Shown piece after piece: positions 1 through 8,376 of a stretch of 64,000 bases of DNA (position 1 is its first letter; the number at the start of each line of letters is the position of its first letter). The position numbers and the translations under genes were made by a program. The stretch comes from Paenibacillus_D sp047238105 (GTDB taxonomy: Bacteria > Bacillota > Bacilli > Paenibacillales > Paenibacillaceae). The stretch is from positions 434,001 to 498,000 of the forward strand of contig NZ_JBDFMD010000001.1 of the NCBI RefSeq assembly GCF_047238105.1. Reading direction: 5' to 3'. Under the pieces are notes generated by a model that saw nothing but the letters and a program-made list of their open reading frames with translations, was not told the origin of the DNA and did no database searches.

Positions 1-179
1 GGATCGTAATAGGGTCTTCCCGCATGCTCGGCATAATGTGCTTCTGCCAGCTTGCGGTCCAGACGCATAAACTTGGCGGCAGTCAACTGCAGCCCTTTTC
101 TCTCCAGTCGACTGACGATATCTCCGATCAGACCCCGCTGAACGCCATCCGGCTTGATCATCAAAAACGTTTGTTCCAT
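1..179 (-). CDS. ndk: Nucleoside diphosphate kinase, N-terminal part
   Basis: Only the first 59 codons are inside the window; the gene runs off the left edge. The product transfers the gamma phosphate of ATP to NDPs through a phospho-histidine that lies outside the visible part. The N-terminus reads MEQTFLMIKPDGVQRGLIGD, the standard NDK opening with the KPDGVQRGL motif. An AAGGAGG ribosome site precedes the ATG at 179. It follows hepT by about 36 nt and is probably the last visible gene of the menaquinone operon, as in other Bacillales. Identity is secure; the full length cannot be judged. Confidence 0.95.
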   Translation of the reverse strand, partial: MEQTFLMIKPDGVQRGLIGDIVSRLERKGLQLTAAKFMRLDRKLAEAHYAEHAGRPYYD

Positions 180-215
180 GATATGAGCCTCCTTCAATAG
201 TGAACAGGGTTTGAG

Positions 216-1188
216 TTAAAAATTGCGTTTGGCCACAAACCGCGCGATATCGATCAGATGCTGCTTCGCTCCGATGTCCGGCAAACCATCCAGTGAAGCG
301 ATGGCTTTGTCGGTATAGCTGTCAGCCAGCTGTTCTGAGAGGACGATGCCTTTACTGCTGCGGATCAAGAACAGCGCTCGGGTAATGTCGGCTGCTTCTC
401 CGAGCTCCCGGATCCGCGCGATCTCATCTCGCAGCTCGGCACCGGTACCCGCCTCCTGCAGTGCCAGCAGGACGGGCAACGTCATATTGCCTTGGGTAAT
501 GTCGGAGCCGGGCGGCTTGCCGATCTGTTTCTCGGTACCGCAGATATCGAGGACATCATCACGGATCTGAAACGCCATTCCTACGTTGTAGCCATACCGG
601 TACAGCCGCAGCGCATCCCGACGGTCGCTATCTACGGCGATCGCGCCGAGCTGGCAGCTGACGGCGATCAACAGCGCTGTTTTGCGGCGAATCCGTTTGA
701 GATAATGTCGGATCGACTGGCTCGTATTGAAGAAGTCTCTGATCTGTTCCATCTCTCCGATAGTCATCTGCAGGATCGCCCCGGACAACACCTTATGGAT
801 CTCGGGATGATCCAGCTCGGTCACCATCATCAATGCTTTGGCATAGATGTAGTCGCCCGTATACATCGCCACACGGTTGTCCCACTTCGACTTGACGGTC
901 TGCTTGCCACGCCGGGTTTCGGCGTCGTCGATGACGTCGTCGTGGACGAGCGAGGCCATATGGATCAGCTCGAGCGGCGCAGCGATCCGCATCAGCCGGT
1001 CCGCGGTAATCGCCAAATTTGCCAGCCAGGAGCACGAACGCTGGACGCAGCCGCTTGCCTCCCGCCTTGAGCAGATGCAGGGAAGCTTCGCCAAGCAGCT
1101 GATGGTCGGTGCTGACGACAGCCTCCAGCTCGCGCTCGATAGTTTGCAGATCCGTTTTCAGTTTTGCGTATATTTCCAATAGTTTCAT
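216..1188 (-). pseudogene. hepT: Heptaprenyl diphosphate synthase component II, frameshifted in this sequence
   Basis: HepT is the catalytic subunit that, with HepS, builds the C35 side chain of menaquinone-7. The family signatures are present: GGKRLRPAFVLLAGKFGDY near residue 50, the first Asp-rich motif DDVIDD and the second DDVLD. They lie in two frames. The N-terminal frame is correct down to GKFGDY and the C-terminal frame resumes at ADRLMRIAAPLELIHMAS. Removing one base at 1003-1010 (TACCGCGG on the minus strand), or adding two, gives about 323 residues, against about 320 usual for the family. The second ATG at 1188 is preferred because GGGTGA lies just upstream; mqnA ends at 1193. This is either a sequencing error or a recent lesion; the rest of the protein looks fully conserved. 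Confidence 0.88.
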
Positions 1189-1192
1189 TCGT

Positions 1193-2047
1193 TCACCCAT
1201 GCGACAGAGATTGATGGTTCAAGTATTGCATCCGTACGTCTTGCTCCAGCAGGCCGAGCTCTCTTGCATAACGGAAGTATAGCGACAGCCCCGCCTGCTG
1301 ACTCGGCCCAAGATCATAATTGAGCTCTTGAAAGTAACGCCGCCAATAAGCGGGCTCCCCGCCTAGCTCCTCACAAGCGCGAGCCACCAGCAGCTCAGGC
1401 TGCTGCAAGCTGCGGCGTTTGCTGTCCAGCAGCGCCTCATGGAGCTCGCTCAACAGCTCAGGCTGCTGCTGCGCAACATCCTTGCGGGCGGCCACGACAG
1501 CGTAAGTCATCCCGTGTCCCGTCCAGCGCCGCCACAATGCGCCGAGATCAATGATCTGACAGCCGGTATCCCGCCAGGATGCCTTGATGGCTGTATCGCC
1601 GATCAGCAAGGCGGCGTCTGCCGACTCCAGCATATCATCAAGTGAAGGGGCAGTTGTCGTGTAGTGCGGCTGAGCGCCATAGTAATTGTGCATAAGGATG
1701 CGCAACAGGTTGACCGAGGTGGCTGACGTATTGGTCATGGCAATCGTCCCCTGCAACACCTCTTCAAGCGGCCGTTTCATGAACAGCAGGATCGAGTTGA
1801 CTCTGTCTTCCGAACTCACGGACAAGCCGGGCAGCAGGATATAATCGTCGCTGTGCTGGGCATAGGCAAACGAAGAGATCGCAGCCACATCCAGTTCCCC
1901 ACGCTGCAGCCCAGCGTTGAGACGGGCAGGAACCTGAGTCGTGACCTGCACGCCGCCGCCTAGCCTTGCTTCATGCAGATGAAAAAAAATCGGCCATGCA
2001 TTGGCATAGTCAATCCGACCGAGGGTAATCGGGTGTCTGCTCTCCAA
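1193..2047 (-). CDS. mqnA: Chorismate dehydratase (futalosine-pathway menaquinone synthesis)
   Basis: MqnA dehydrates chorismate to 3-enolpyruvyl-benzoate, the first step of the futalosine route to menaquinone. The 284-residue protein opens with the typical LGRIDYANAWPIF motif and carries SSFAYAQ and SSEDRVNSILLF stretches of the family, which has a periplasmic-binding-protein fold. The likely start is TTG at 2047 with GGGGGGA eight bases upstream; it overlaps the end of ubiX by 38 nt, implying translational coupling. Neighbouring ubiA, ubiX, menG and hep genes all serve the same product. The presence of MqnA implies that mqnB, mqnC and mqnE homologues lie elsewhere. Confidence 0.9.
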   Translation of the reverse strand: MESRHPITLGRIDYANAWPIFFHLHEARLGGGVQVTTQVPARLNAGLQRGELDVAAISSFAYAQHSDDYILLPGLSVSSEDRVNSILLFMKRPLEEVLQGTIAMTNTSATSVNLLRILMHNYYGAQPHYTTTAPSLDDMLESADAALLIGDTAIKASWRDTGCQIIDLGALWRRWTGHGMTYAVVAARKDVAQQQPELLSELHEALLDSKRRSLQQPELLVARACEELGGEPAYWRRYFQELNYDLGPSQQAGLSLYFRYARELGLLEQDVRMQYLNHQSLSHG

Positions 2048-2666
2048 GGTGCTCTTCCCCCCATCTTCTGTACAGATCGTGTGCCATTGACATGTTGTCC
2101 ATCATCTTGCCGACAAGGAAATCGACCATTTCCTTCATCGACTGCGGCTTGTAATAAAAAGCCGGCATCGCCGGAATCAGCTTGACGCCAAGTCTGGCCA
2201 AGGCCAGCATGTTCTCCAGATGAATCGCATGCAGCGGCGTCTCTCTCGGCACCAGGAGCAGCTTGCGGCCTTCCTTGAGCATCACATCGGCAGCCCTGGT
2301 CAGCAGGTTGTCGGAAGAGCCGTGGGCAATCCCAGACAGCGAGCCCATAGAGCAGGGAACGATGATCATCCCTTCAGTCAGAAACGAGCCGCTGGCGATC
2401 GACGCTCCGATGTCACGGTTGTCGTGATAGTGCAGACTGCCTGGGCTCGTCCTGTCAAAATAACGTTCCAGCGTATCGCGGCGTCTTGCGACATCCCAGC
2501 CGAGCTCCTCCTTGATCACCCGCCACCCGGCATCTGTTATGACCAGATGGAGTTCAATACCTGAAGCAAGCAACTCTTCGCAAAGTCTTATGCCGTAGAT
2601 AGCCCCGCTCGCGCCGGTGATGCCGACGATCCAACGCGGGGCTCTCGCAGTATGTCCAGCTACCAT
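2010..2666 (-). CDS. ubiX: UbiX-type flavin prenyltransferase
   Basis: UbiX-family enzymes prenylate FMN with dimethylallyl phosphate to make the cofactor of UbiD decarboxylases; in futalosine-pathway organisms this supports decarboxylation of the naphthoate intermediate. The 218-residue protein has the Rossmann-like N-terminus VGITGASGAIYGIRL, the PCSMGSLSGIAHGSSDNLLTRA block and LVPRETPLHAIHLENM, all family hallmarks. The ATG at 2666 overlaps the stop of ubiA, and its 3' end overlaps mqnA, so these genes form a translationally coupled unit. The Shine-Dalgarno sequence is weak, as expected for a coupled start. Confidence 0.92.
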   Translation of the reverse strand: MVAGHTARAPRWIVGITGASGAIYGIRLCEELLASGIELHLVITDAGWRVIKEELGWDVARRRDTLERYFDRTSPGSLHYHDNRDIGASIASGSFLTEGMIIVPCSMGSLSGIAHGSSDNLLTRAADVMLKEGRKLLLVPRETPLHAIHLENMLALARLGVKLIPAMPAFYYKPQSMKEMVDFLVGKMMDNMSMAHDLYRRWGEEHLGEQTPDYPRSD

Positions 2667-3535
2667 CGGTGCAGCACCACCAAATCGACAAAGGTGAATA
2701 CGAACACGACCACGCTGAGTGCACCATTCATCGTGAAGAAGGCGGTATTCACTCTGGTCAGATCATCAGGTTTTACCAGCCGATGTTGGTACACCAAGAT
2801 CAACAGCGCCGCCAGCAGACCAACCAGATACCCCGTTCCAAGATCGGTTAACCAGTAGAGAGCGATCAAGCCGGCTCCCGTCAGGAGATGGAAGGCTCTC
2901 GCGATGCCCAGCGCGCCAGCCAGCCCAAAGCGGGCTGGAATCGAATGAAGACGCTCCTTGCGGTCGAACTCAAAATCCTGGCAAGCATAGATGATATCGA
3001 ATCCCGCTGTCCAGAGGGCAACGGATACATACAATAGCATGGCCGTCCAGTCCACCGCTCCGGTTACGGCAACCCAACCGCCTAACGGTCCAAGTCCGAT
3101 CGTCAGACCCAGGACGATGTGGCACAGCCAGGTGAACCGCTTCGTATAGGAGTAGATCACCAGCATGAACACGGCAAGCGGGAGAAGGATGACTGCCAAT
3201 TGATTAAGCTGAAATGCTGCGAAGAACAATAGGGCAAACGATATGATGACGAACAGCAGCACTTCGCCCGAGCGAAGCAGTCCGGCCGGCAAAGCCCGAT
3301 TCTCTGTACGGGGATTGCGCAGATCGATCGCTTTGTCGATCAGCCTATTCAACCCCATCGCTGCGCTGCGGGCACCGACCATAGCGAGGATGATCCAGCC
3401 GATCTCCGCCCACGAAGGCAGCCTGCCCTGCATCGTAACGGCGCCCAGGATGGCGCCGACGAACGCAAACGGCAGAGCGAGGATCGAATGCTCGAATTTG
3501 ATCATTTCCAAAAAAATGCGTGTTTTGCGAATCAT
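2660..3535 (-). CDS. UbiA-family prenyltransferase (MqnP-like)
   Basis: An integral membrane prenyltransferase expected to attach the heptaprenyl chain to the naphthoate ring. The 291-residue protein has about eight hydrophobic segments, the first Asp-rich motif NRLIDKAIDLRNPRTENR near residue 65 and the second, DIIYACQDFEFDRKERLHS, near 180. It is annotated in relatives as putative 4-hydroxybenzoate polyprenyltransferase, but beside mqnA a menaquinone role (MqnP) is more likely than ubiquinone, which Firmicutes do not make. The ATG overlaps the menG stop by 4 nt (ATGA). Confidence 0.9.
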   Translation of the reverse strand: MIRKTRIFLEMIKFEHSILALPFAFVGAILGAVTMQGRLPSWAEIGWIILAMVGARSAAMGLNRLIDKAIDLRNPRTENRALPAGLLRSGEVLLFVIISFALLFFAAFQLNQLAVILLPLAVFMLVIYSYTKRFTWLCHIVLGLTIGLGPLGGWVAVTGAVDWTAMLLYVSVALWTAGFDIIYACQDFEFDRKERLHSIPARFGLAGALGIARAFHLLTGAGLIALYWLTDLGTGYLVGLLAALLILVYQHRLVKPDDLTRVNTAFFTMNGALSVVVFVFTFVDLVVLHRW

Positions 3536-4251
3536 GCCTTATCCGTTCCCTTCGTGCCCATGTGAAGCGCCGCCACACCGCCGGCAAAGCCATAGTCCCG
3601 AACATCCTGCAAGCCGATCTCGCGATAAATCTCCGCCAAGCGCTTCCGGTCCGGGAAAGTGACAAGCGACTCTGGCAGCCACTTGTACTGCTCATGCGAT
3701 TTGGCGATGAGCTTGCCCAGGAGCGGCATGATCTTCCGAAAATAGAAGTAGTAGAAAAACTTGAACGGCTGCCAGCCGGGCTTGGACATCTCCAGGCAGA
3801 CGACTTGACCGCCGGGCTTGACGACCCGCTTCATCTCGCTTAGCACCTTGATCACGTCGGGAACATTGCGCAGACCGAAGCCGATCGTCGCATAATCAAA
3901 ATGGTTGTCGGGATATGGAAGCGACATCGCGTTGCCCTGGACAAGCGTAACCTGTCGAGAGAGACCCATCTTGTCCAGTTTTGTCTTGCCGACATCGAGC
4001 ATGGCCTGACTGAAATCGAGTCCGACAATGCCGCCCGTCTTGCTCGCCTGGGCGATATCAATCGTCCAATCGCATGTACCGCAGCATAGATCGATCGCCG
4101 TGTCGCCCGGACTCATCGCCATCTTGCGCATCGTAAACTTTCGCCAGGCTTTATGCCTGCGAAAGCTGATCAGATCATTCATCATATCATACTTGGGCGC
4201 TATGCGCTCAAATACTGAGTGTACATGCTGCTCCTTGGCTTGTTGTTCCAT
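3532..4251 (-). CDS. menG: Demethylmenaquinone methyltransferase
   Basis: A SAM-dependent class I methyltransferase performing the last step of menaquinone synthesis. Seen are HSVFERIAPKYDMMND near the N-terminus, SAM motif I AIDLCCGTCDWT near residue 50 and the signature YATIGFGLRNVPD near 118. A GTG at 4260 could start three residues earlier, but AGGTG lies six bases before the ATG at 4251, which is preferred (239 residues). It starts just past the hepS stop and its own stop overlaps ubiA, in one operon. Confidence 0.95.
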   Translation of the reverse strand: MEQQAKEQHVHSVFERIAPKYDMMNDLISFRRHKAWRKFTMRKMAMSPGDTAIDLCCGTCDWTIDIAQASKTGGIVGLDFSQAMLDVGKTKLDKMGLSRQVTLVQGNAMSLPYPDNHFDYATIGFGLRNVPDVIKVLSEMKRVVKPGGQVVCLEMSKPGWQPFKFFYYFYFRKIMPLLGKLIAKSHEQYKWLPESLVTFPDRKRLAEIYREIGLQDVRDYGFAGGVAALHMGTKGTDKA

Positions 4252-4256
4252 CTGTG

Positions 4257-5090
4257 TCACCTCGTCTCATTGAATGCTGGAGCGGGGCTAGCCTCAGCAG
4301 CCAACAAATCTTCGCCGATCCGGCGCAGCACCTCCGCCATCATCGGCGCCCGTGTATCCGCGAGCTTGCGGAGATCGGCCACAGCCAGCTGTAGTTCTCC
4401 TGCTATCCGGTCGTGTACAGCAGCGCGGACCCCGGGCTCTGCGGCCCCCGCATCCACCATCCCGTACTCCCTCAAGAGCCAATACCCCAGACTCCAGTGA
4501 AATCCAGCCGGATCATGCAGACGGTCCAGCTCACCGGCCAGCAGCTCCGCCCGGCTGACCGATTCGACCAGCTCTTCCCAGCATGGCCTCAGCTCGCGGC
4601 TGATCATCTCTGTGAACGAAAGCAGCAGCTGTGATCGCTGCGCCACGCCACATGCAATATAGCCGTCGCTATCCAGACGTTCCTGCTGCATCGCAGCGTA
4701 CTGGTCCATCTTGAGCCGGTTAATCTCGCACACCGCCTCGCTTAGTTTGCGGATCACCTGGATCTGGCCGGCATGAGCGAGCAGATGATAGAACCGGCCG
4801 CTGAAATAATCGCCGCCGAGTACTCTCAACTGACGCTCCCGCATCTCCATCTCGGAGCCGGTCTCGCGCTGTGTGTCGATCCAATCATGTGTATCGAGTC
4901 CCAATTGGAGCAATCCGACGACCAGCACATACAGCTCATTGTGTTGCGGAGGGGATGTAGGCTCTCCGGTCAGCGCGACATAGAGCAGTCGGGTCCGCGC
5001 CTCTGTAAATGCAGGCAGTCCGGTAAACCGGTGTATCATATCGTACGCAATAAATTTATTGGCAAGCTCAGGAATTCTATAAGGTTTCAT
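4257..5090 (-). CDS. hepS: Heptaprenyl diphosphate synthase component I
   Basis: HepS is the small regulatory subunit of the heptaprenyl diphosphate synthase; it has no Asp-rich catalytic motifs itself and determines chain length with HepT. The 277-residue protein shows the family block GGDYFSGRFYHLLAHAG near residue 92, and PYRIPELANKFIAYDMI at the N-terminus. It is the first gene of the menaquinone operon and is preceded by a TATAAT extended -10. The family is poorly conserved in sequence, so the assignment rests on this block plus gene order. Confidence 0.87.
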   Translation of the reverse strand: MKPYRIPELANKFIAYDMIHRFTGLPAFTEARTRLLYVALTGEPTSPPQHNELYVLVVGLLQLGLDTHDWIDTQRETGSEMEMRERQLRVLGGDYFSGRFYHLLAHAGQIQVIRKLSEAVCEINRLKMDQYAAMQQERLDSDGYIACGVAQRSQLLLSFTEMISRELRPCWEELVESVSRAELLAGELDRLHDPAGFHWSLGYWLLREYGMVDAGAAEPGVRAAVHDRIAGELQLAVADLRKLADTRAPMMAEVLRRIGEDLLAAEASPAPAFNETR

Positions 5091-5157
5091 CGGTCAAGCC
5101 TCCGAACAGCTGTCAGCCTTTATGAGGTTGTTCAACAAATGAACAAATATCTAAATT

Positions 5158-5166
5158 ATTATAGCA
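5158..5166 (-). promoter_or_regulatory. Extended -10 promoter of the menaquinone operon
   Basis: The minus strand reads TGCTATAAT (TGn plus consensus TATAAT) about 70 bases before the hepS ATG; no good -35 sits at 17 bases. Between it and hepS lies an inverted repeat at 5128-5146 (TTGTTCA / TGAACAA, loop TTTGT) in the leader, whose role is unknown. Confidence 0.6.
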
Positions 5167-5229
5167 CATCCCAAAATCAGAAGTATATCAAAAGTGTGTC
5201 CCTTCCTTGGCACTTTGACCCCTTGACGG

Positions 5230-5826
5230 TTATTCCGCAAGCGAGCCGTAACGACGCACCCACTGCGAAGTCACGCTGATCCGAAACAACGCACGCCACT
5301 GTGGCTGCAGCATATCTCCTGCGCTAAGACCAGGCAGATAACGCTTCAGCTCCGCATCCGAGCTCCGGACATCTGCTGCCATCAGCAGCCGGACATGGAC
5401 GCTCTCTTCTTCAAGGAAACGGATGAGCAGCCGGTCGACATTGGACAGACCGACAAATGCCAGATCAAGCATCGCAAGCAGATCGCCGTTGATCTGCTCT
5501 GACTCCGCTTCCGGTCCGACGGCAAAGTCTACGGCCAGTTCGGAGCCGTCCCATTGGACTCGGGCCAGCTGATTGTACCAGCTCTGTCTGCCAAGCACAT
5601 CGACAAGGTTGTACGGACTCAATAGTCCATCGTCGTCCGGGCTGAACGCGGCAGTCTCTTGTCCGCCGCTCGGCCGCGTCCAGGCGCCGCCTGGCAGCTC
5701 TGCGAGGACATAGACGGCGAGCGAAGCCAGCATGGCCGACAGAAACAACTGCCTCCAGATTCGCATCACATCAGCCCCCGCATCCGATATTGGAGCGCTC
5801 CGGACGATATCCGGCCAGTCCCCCAT
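5230..5826 (-). CDS. Membrane-anchored protein of unknown function
   Basis: I do not recognise a domain. The protein has one hydrophobic segment (LFLSAMLASLAVYVLAEL) followed by about 145 residues that would be outside the cell. If translation starts at the internal ATG at 5766, which has GGGGG ten bases upstream, the segment becomes an N-terminal signal anchor and the product is 178 residues; this is more natural than the ATG at 5826. The outer part has repeated acidic and hydrophobic stretches (LLAMLDLAFVGLSNVDRLLI) but no obvious catalytic motif or cysteine. It sits between mtrB (with its terminator) and the hepS operon on the same strand. Confidence 0.65.
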   Translation of the reverse strand: MGDWPDIVRSAPISDAGADVMRIWRQLFLSAMLASLAVYVLAELPGGAWTRPSGGQETAAFSPDDDGLLSPYNLVDVLGRQSWYNQLARVQWDGSELAVDFAVGPEAESEQINGDLLAMLDLAFVGLSNVDRLLIRFLEEESVHVRLLMAADVRSSDAELKRYLPGLSAGDMLQPQWRALFRISVTSQWVRRYGSLAE

Positions 5827-5841
5827 ACTTCATTGTATAAC

Positions 5842-5866
5842 AAAAAAAGCAGGCTATGCCTGCTTT
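5842..5866 (-). terminator. Intrinsic terminator after mtrB
   Basis: On the minus strand AAAGCAGGC-AT-AGCCTGCTTT forms a hairpin followed by a run of T, six bases past the mtrB stop. Confidence 0.85.
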
Positions 5867-5871
5867 CCCGT

Positions 5872-6093
5872 TTAATTATCGGTATCCATGGAGCCGTACT
5901 TGGTTAACACCGACGCCTTGCCGCGAATCTTGATCGCGGAGGTGTGATCAGTAAACTGCGCAATCAGAATTTCGCCACGATCCAGCTTCTCCGTGTGGTG
6001 AAATTTGGTGTCCAGGCCGCGAGTCAGTCCGATGACCTGTACGCCTTGTTCCTTCGCTTTGACCACGATATAATCGCCATGTGTTGCGTCCAT
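5872..6093 (-). CDS. mtrB: Tryptophan RNA-binding attenuation protein (TRAP)
   Basis: TRAP forms an 11-subunit ring that, when loaded with tryptophan, binds GAG/UAG repeats in trp leader RNA and causes termination. The 73-residue product contains the conserved core VIGLTRGLDTKFHHTEKLD and FTDHTSAIKIRG, matching the tryptophan- and RNA-binding residues of the B. subtilis protein. An upstream ATG at 6171 would add 26 unrelated residues; GGGGAGGG sits about nine bases before the ATG at 6093, which gives the normal family length. It has its own terminator. The trp target operon is not in this window. Confidence 0.93.
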   Translation of the reverse strand: MDATHGDYIVVKAKEQGVQVIGLTRGLDTKFHHTEKLDRGEILIAQFTDHTSAIKIRGKASVLTKYGSMDTDN

Positions 6094-6181
6094 CGCTTGA
6101 GCCCTCCCCAGATCGATTTCAAAAAAACGGCCTTCCCGCCGGTAACCGGTCAACAGGAAGGCAGTGTGCAAATTATGTAAC

Positions 6182-6258
6182 TGGTCGGAGTAACAGGATT
6201 TGAACCTGCGACCTCACCCACCCCAAGGGTGCGCGCTACCAGGCTGCGCCATACCCCG
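6182..6258 (-). tRNA. tRNA-Pro, anticodon GGG
   Basis: The minus strand folds into a full cloverleaf: acceptor stem CGGGGTA/TACTCCG with one G-T pair, D-arm GCGC..GCGC, anticodon stem CACCC/GGGTG with loop TTGGGGT (anticodon GGG, reading CCC/CCU), and T-arm with GGTTCAAATCC. The 3' CCA is encoded. It stands alone between mtrB and hbs. Confidence 0.95.
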
Positions 6259-6326
6259 ATAATGCCATATATAATGTGCAAAATCGAGTCTACCGAAAAG
6301 TTGGTGAAAAGTCAACTTGGATTTTT

Positions 6327-6358
6327 AGAAAACGTCCGAACAGAATCATTCGGACGTT
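6327..6358 (-). terminator. Intrinsic terminator after hbs
   Basis: AACGTCCGA and TCGGACGTT pair perfectly over nine bases and are followed on the minus strand by TTTTCT, just past the hbs stop codon. Confidence 0.85.
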
Positions 6359-6370
6359 GCTAGCTCACGC

Positions 6371-6646
6371 TTAGTTGGATACGAGATCTTTCAGGGATTT
6401 GCCTGGCTTGAACGCTGGCATCTTGCTTGCAGCGATCTCAATCTCTTCTCCGGTTTGCGGATTGCGGCCTTTGCGGGCCGAACGTTCGCGAACTTCGAAG
6501 TTGCCAAACCCAACCAATTGAACCTTGTCTCCGCCTTGCAGCGCATCAGAGATGGCATCAAAAACAGCATCTACTGCTTTTGTCGCATCCTTCTTGGAAA
6601 GCTCAGTTGTTTCGGCTACTTTAGCAATCAAATCTGTTTTATTCAT
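6371..6646 (-). CDS. hbs: DNA-binding protein HU
   Basis: HU is the main histone-like protein; it bends and compacts DNA as a dimer. The product is 91 residues, the usual length, with MNKTDLIAKVAE at the N-terminus and the DNA-arm region GFGNFEVRERSARKGRNPQTG around residues 46-66. GAGGAGGTG precedes the ATG. It has a strong promoter and its own terminator, so it is a single-gene unit. Confidence 0.98.
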   Translation of the reverse strand: MNKTDLIAKVAETTELSKKDATKAVDAVFDAISDALQGGDKVQLVGFGNFEVRERSARKGRNPQTGEEIEIAASKMPAFKPGKSLKDLVSN

Positions 6647-6740
6647 GTGTTCACCTCCTCTGACGGCAACGGTGGTCGCTTCATTATCATTCTGTTTAAA
6701 CCGAATCCAACATTTTTATACCTTGATTCACAACAAATTT

Positions 6741-6769
6741 ATAGTAATACAGCCGTTTCGGAATTTCAA
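6741..6769 (-). promoter_or_regulatory. Sigma-A promoter of hbs
   Basis: TTGAAA (6764-6769) and TACTAT (6741-6746) are 17 bases apart on the minus strand, about 95 bases upstream of the hbs ATG. Confidence 0.7.
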
Positions 6770-6841
6770 GTAGATTAAGAAGTTTTCACACAAAAACCGT
6801 GATTTCCGCGTCACATCTGGCCATATGAGGGCTGAAAGGAT

Positions 6842-6886
6842 ACAAAAAGGCCTTGCGCACGCTATGAAGCGCGTGGCAAGACCTTG
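6842..6886 (-). terminator. Intrinsic terminator after spoIVA
   Basis: A long imperfect stem (AAGGTCTTGCCACGCGC against GCGTGCGCAAGGCCTT, loop TTCATA) followed by TTTTTGTAT lies 12 bases past the spoIVA stop. Confidence 0.88.
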
Positions 6887-6897
6887 AAGTTAGCGAT

Positions 6898-8376
6898 TTA
6901 CAAAATGATAGCGATCAACCCGCCGGAGCCCTCGTTAATAATCCTCCCCAGCGTTTCCTGCAGTTTATAGCGGGCATTGTCCGGCATCATCGCGATCTTG
7001 CCTTGGATGCCCTCGCGGACGATGGAATGAAGCGAACGGCCGAAGATATCGGATTCCCAGATTTTGATCGGATCATTCTCAAAATCCTGCATGAGATAGC
7101 GCACAAGCTCTTCGCTCTGTTTCTCCGTGCCGATGATCGGCGCGAACTCGGACTCCACATCGACGCGGATCATATGAATAGACGGCGCAGTCGCTTTGAG
7201 TCTGACGCCAAAACGGGAGCCCTGCCGGATCAGCTCGGGGTCGTCCAGCGCCATCTCGGCCAACGTCGGTGCGGCGATGCCGTAGCCGGTCGTTTTGACC
7301 ATCTCCAGCGCTTCTGCGAAGCGGTCGTATTCTCGTTTGGCATGAGAGAATTCCTGCATCAGCTGCAGCAGATGGTCTTTGCCGCGGATCTCGACACCGA
7401 CGACCTCCATCAGAATCTGATCATAGAGCTCATCGGGTGCGTAGAGATCGATCTCTGCAACCCCTTGCCCCATATTCATACCGCTGAGTCCCGCTCTGGC
7501 GATAAATTCGTACTCCATGAACTGCTCGACCACCCGGTCGACATCGCGGAGACGGCGGATGTCCTTGACCGTATCGCGTACCGAGTTCTCATAGTTGCTG
7601 CGGACCCAATGATTTTCCTGCAGCACCATCACCCAGCTCGGCAGGTTGACATTGACTTCATGAACCGGGAACTCGTAGAGGACTTCCCGGAGCACCGACA
7701 TGACCTCATCTTCCCCCATTGTAGCTACACTCATCGTCATAACCGGGATGTCATATTTGTGCTGCAGCTCCTGACGCAGCTGCAGCGCTTCTTCGCTTCG
7801 AGGCCGTGTCGAGTTGACGATCAACACGAACGGCTTGCCGACTTCTTTCAGCTCGGAGATGACCCGTTCCTCGGCCTCGACGTATGAGTTTCTGGCAATC
7901 TCGGCGATCGAGCCGTCAGTAGTGATGACGACGCCGAGCGTAGAATGTTCCTGGATCACCTTGCGTGTGCCGATCTCAGCTGCTTCCTGGAACGGAATCG
8001 GTTCTTCGAACCAGGGCGTCGATATCATGCGCGGACCGTTTTCGTCCTCATAGCCTTTGGCTCCTTCTACGGCGTACCCGACACAGTCGACGAGCCGCAC
8101 ATTAACCTCGAGTCCTTCGGCAACATTGATCTGTACGGCCTGGTTAGGGACAAATTTGGGCTCTGTCGTCATGATGGTCTTGCCTGCAGCGCTCTGCGGC
8201 AATTCATCAACGGCCCGTACACGGTCCGCTTCGCTTGTAATGTTGGGTAATACTACGGTCTCCATAAACCGTTTGATAAACGTCGATTTGCCTGTGCGGA
8301 CCGCACCGACGACACCGAGGTAAATATCCCCACCAGTTCGCTCGGCAATGTCTTTGAAAATGTCCACTTTCTCCAC
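6898..8376 (-). CDS. spoIVA: Stage IV sporulation protein A, coat-basement ATPase
   Basis: SpoIVA is made in the mother cell, binds the forespore surface through SpoVM and polymerises on ATP hydrolysis to form the platform for the spore coat. The product has 492 residues, the usual length. A TRAFAC-type P-loop GAVRTGKST lies at residues 24-32 and the C-terminus GGLIAIIL is the conserved tail needed for localisation. Translation starts at GTG 8376, with GGGAGGGG about eight bases upstream. A sigma-E-like promoter lies 225 bases upstream, agreeing with mother-cell expression. Confidence 0.98.
   Translation of the reverse strand: MEKVDIFKDIAERTGGDIYLGVVGAVRTGKSTFIKRFMETVVLPNITSEADRVRAVDELPQSAAGKTIMTTEPKFVPNQAVQINVAEGLEVNVRLVDCVGYAVEGAKGYEDENGPRMISTPWFEEPIPFQEAAEIGTRKVIQEHSTLGVVITTDGSIAEIARNSYVEAEERVISELKEVGKPFVLIVNSTRPRSEEALQLRQELQHKYDIPVMTMSVATMGEDEVMSVLREVLYEFPVHEVNVNLPSWVMVLQENHWVRSNYENSVRDTVKDIRRLRDVDRVVEQFMEYEFIARAGLSGMNMGQGVAEIDLYAPDELYDQILMEVVGVEIRGKDHLLQLMQEFSHAKREYDRFAEALEMVKTTGYGIAAPTLAEMALDDPELIRQGSRFGVRLKATAPSIHMIRVDVESEFAPIIGTEKQSEELVRYLMQDFENDPIKIWESDIFGRSLHSIVREGIQGKIAMMPDNARYKLQETLGRIINEGSGGLIAIIL

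Noticed and set aside
6741..6800. Second hbs promoter (TTGTGA upstream of TATAAA)
   Set aside because: Spacing is too short for sigma-A; only the TTGAAA-N17-TACTAT pair is convincing.
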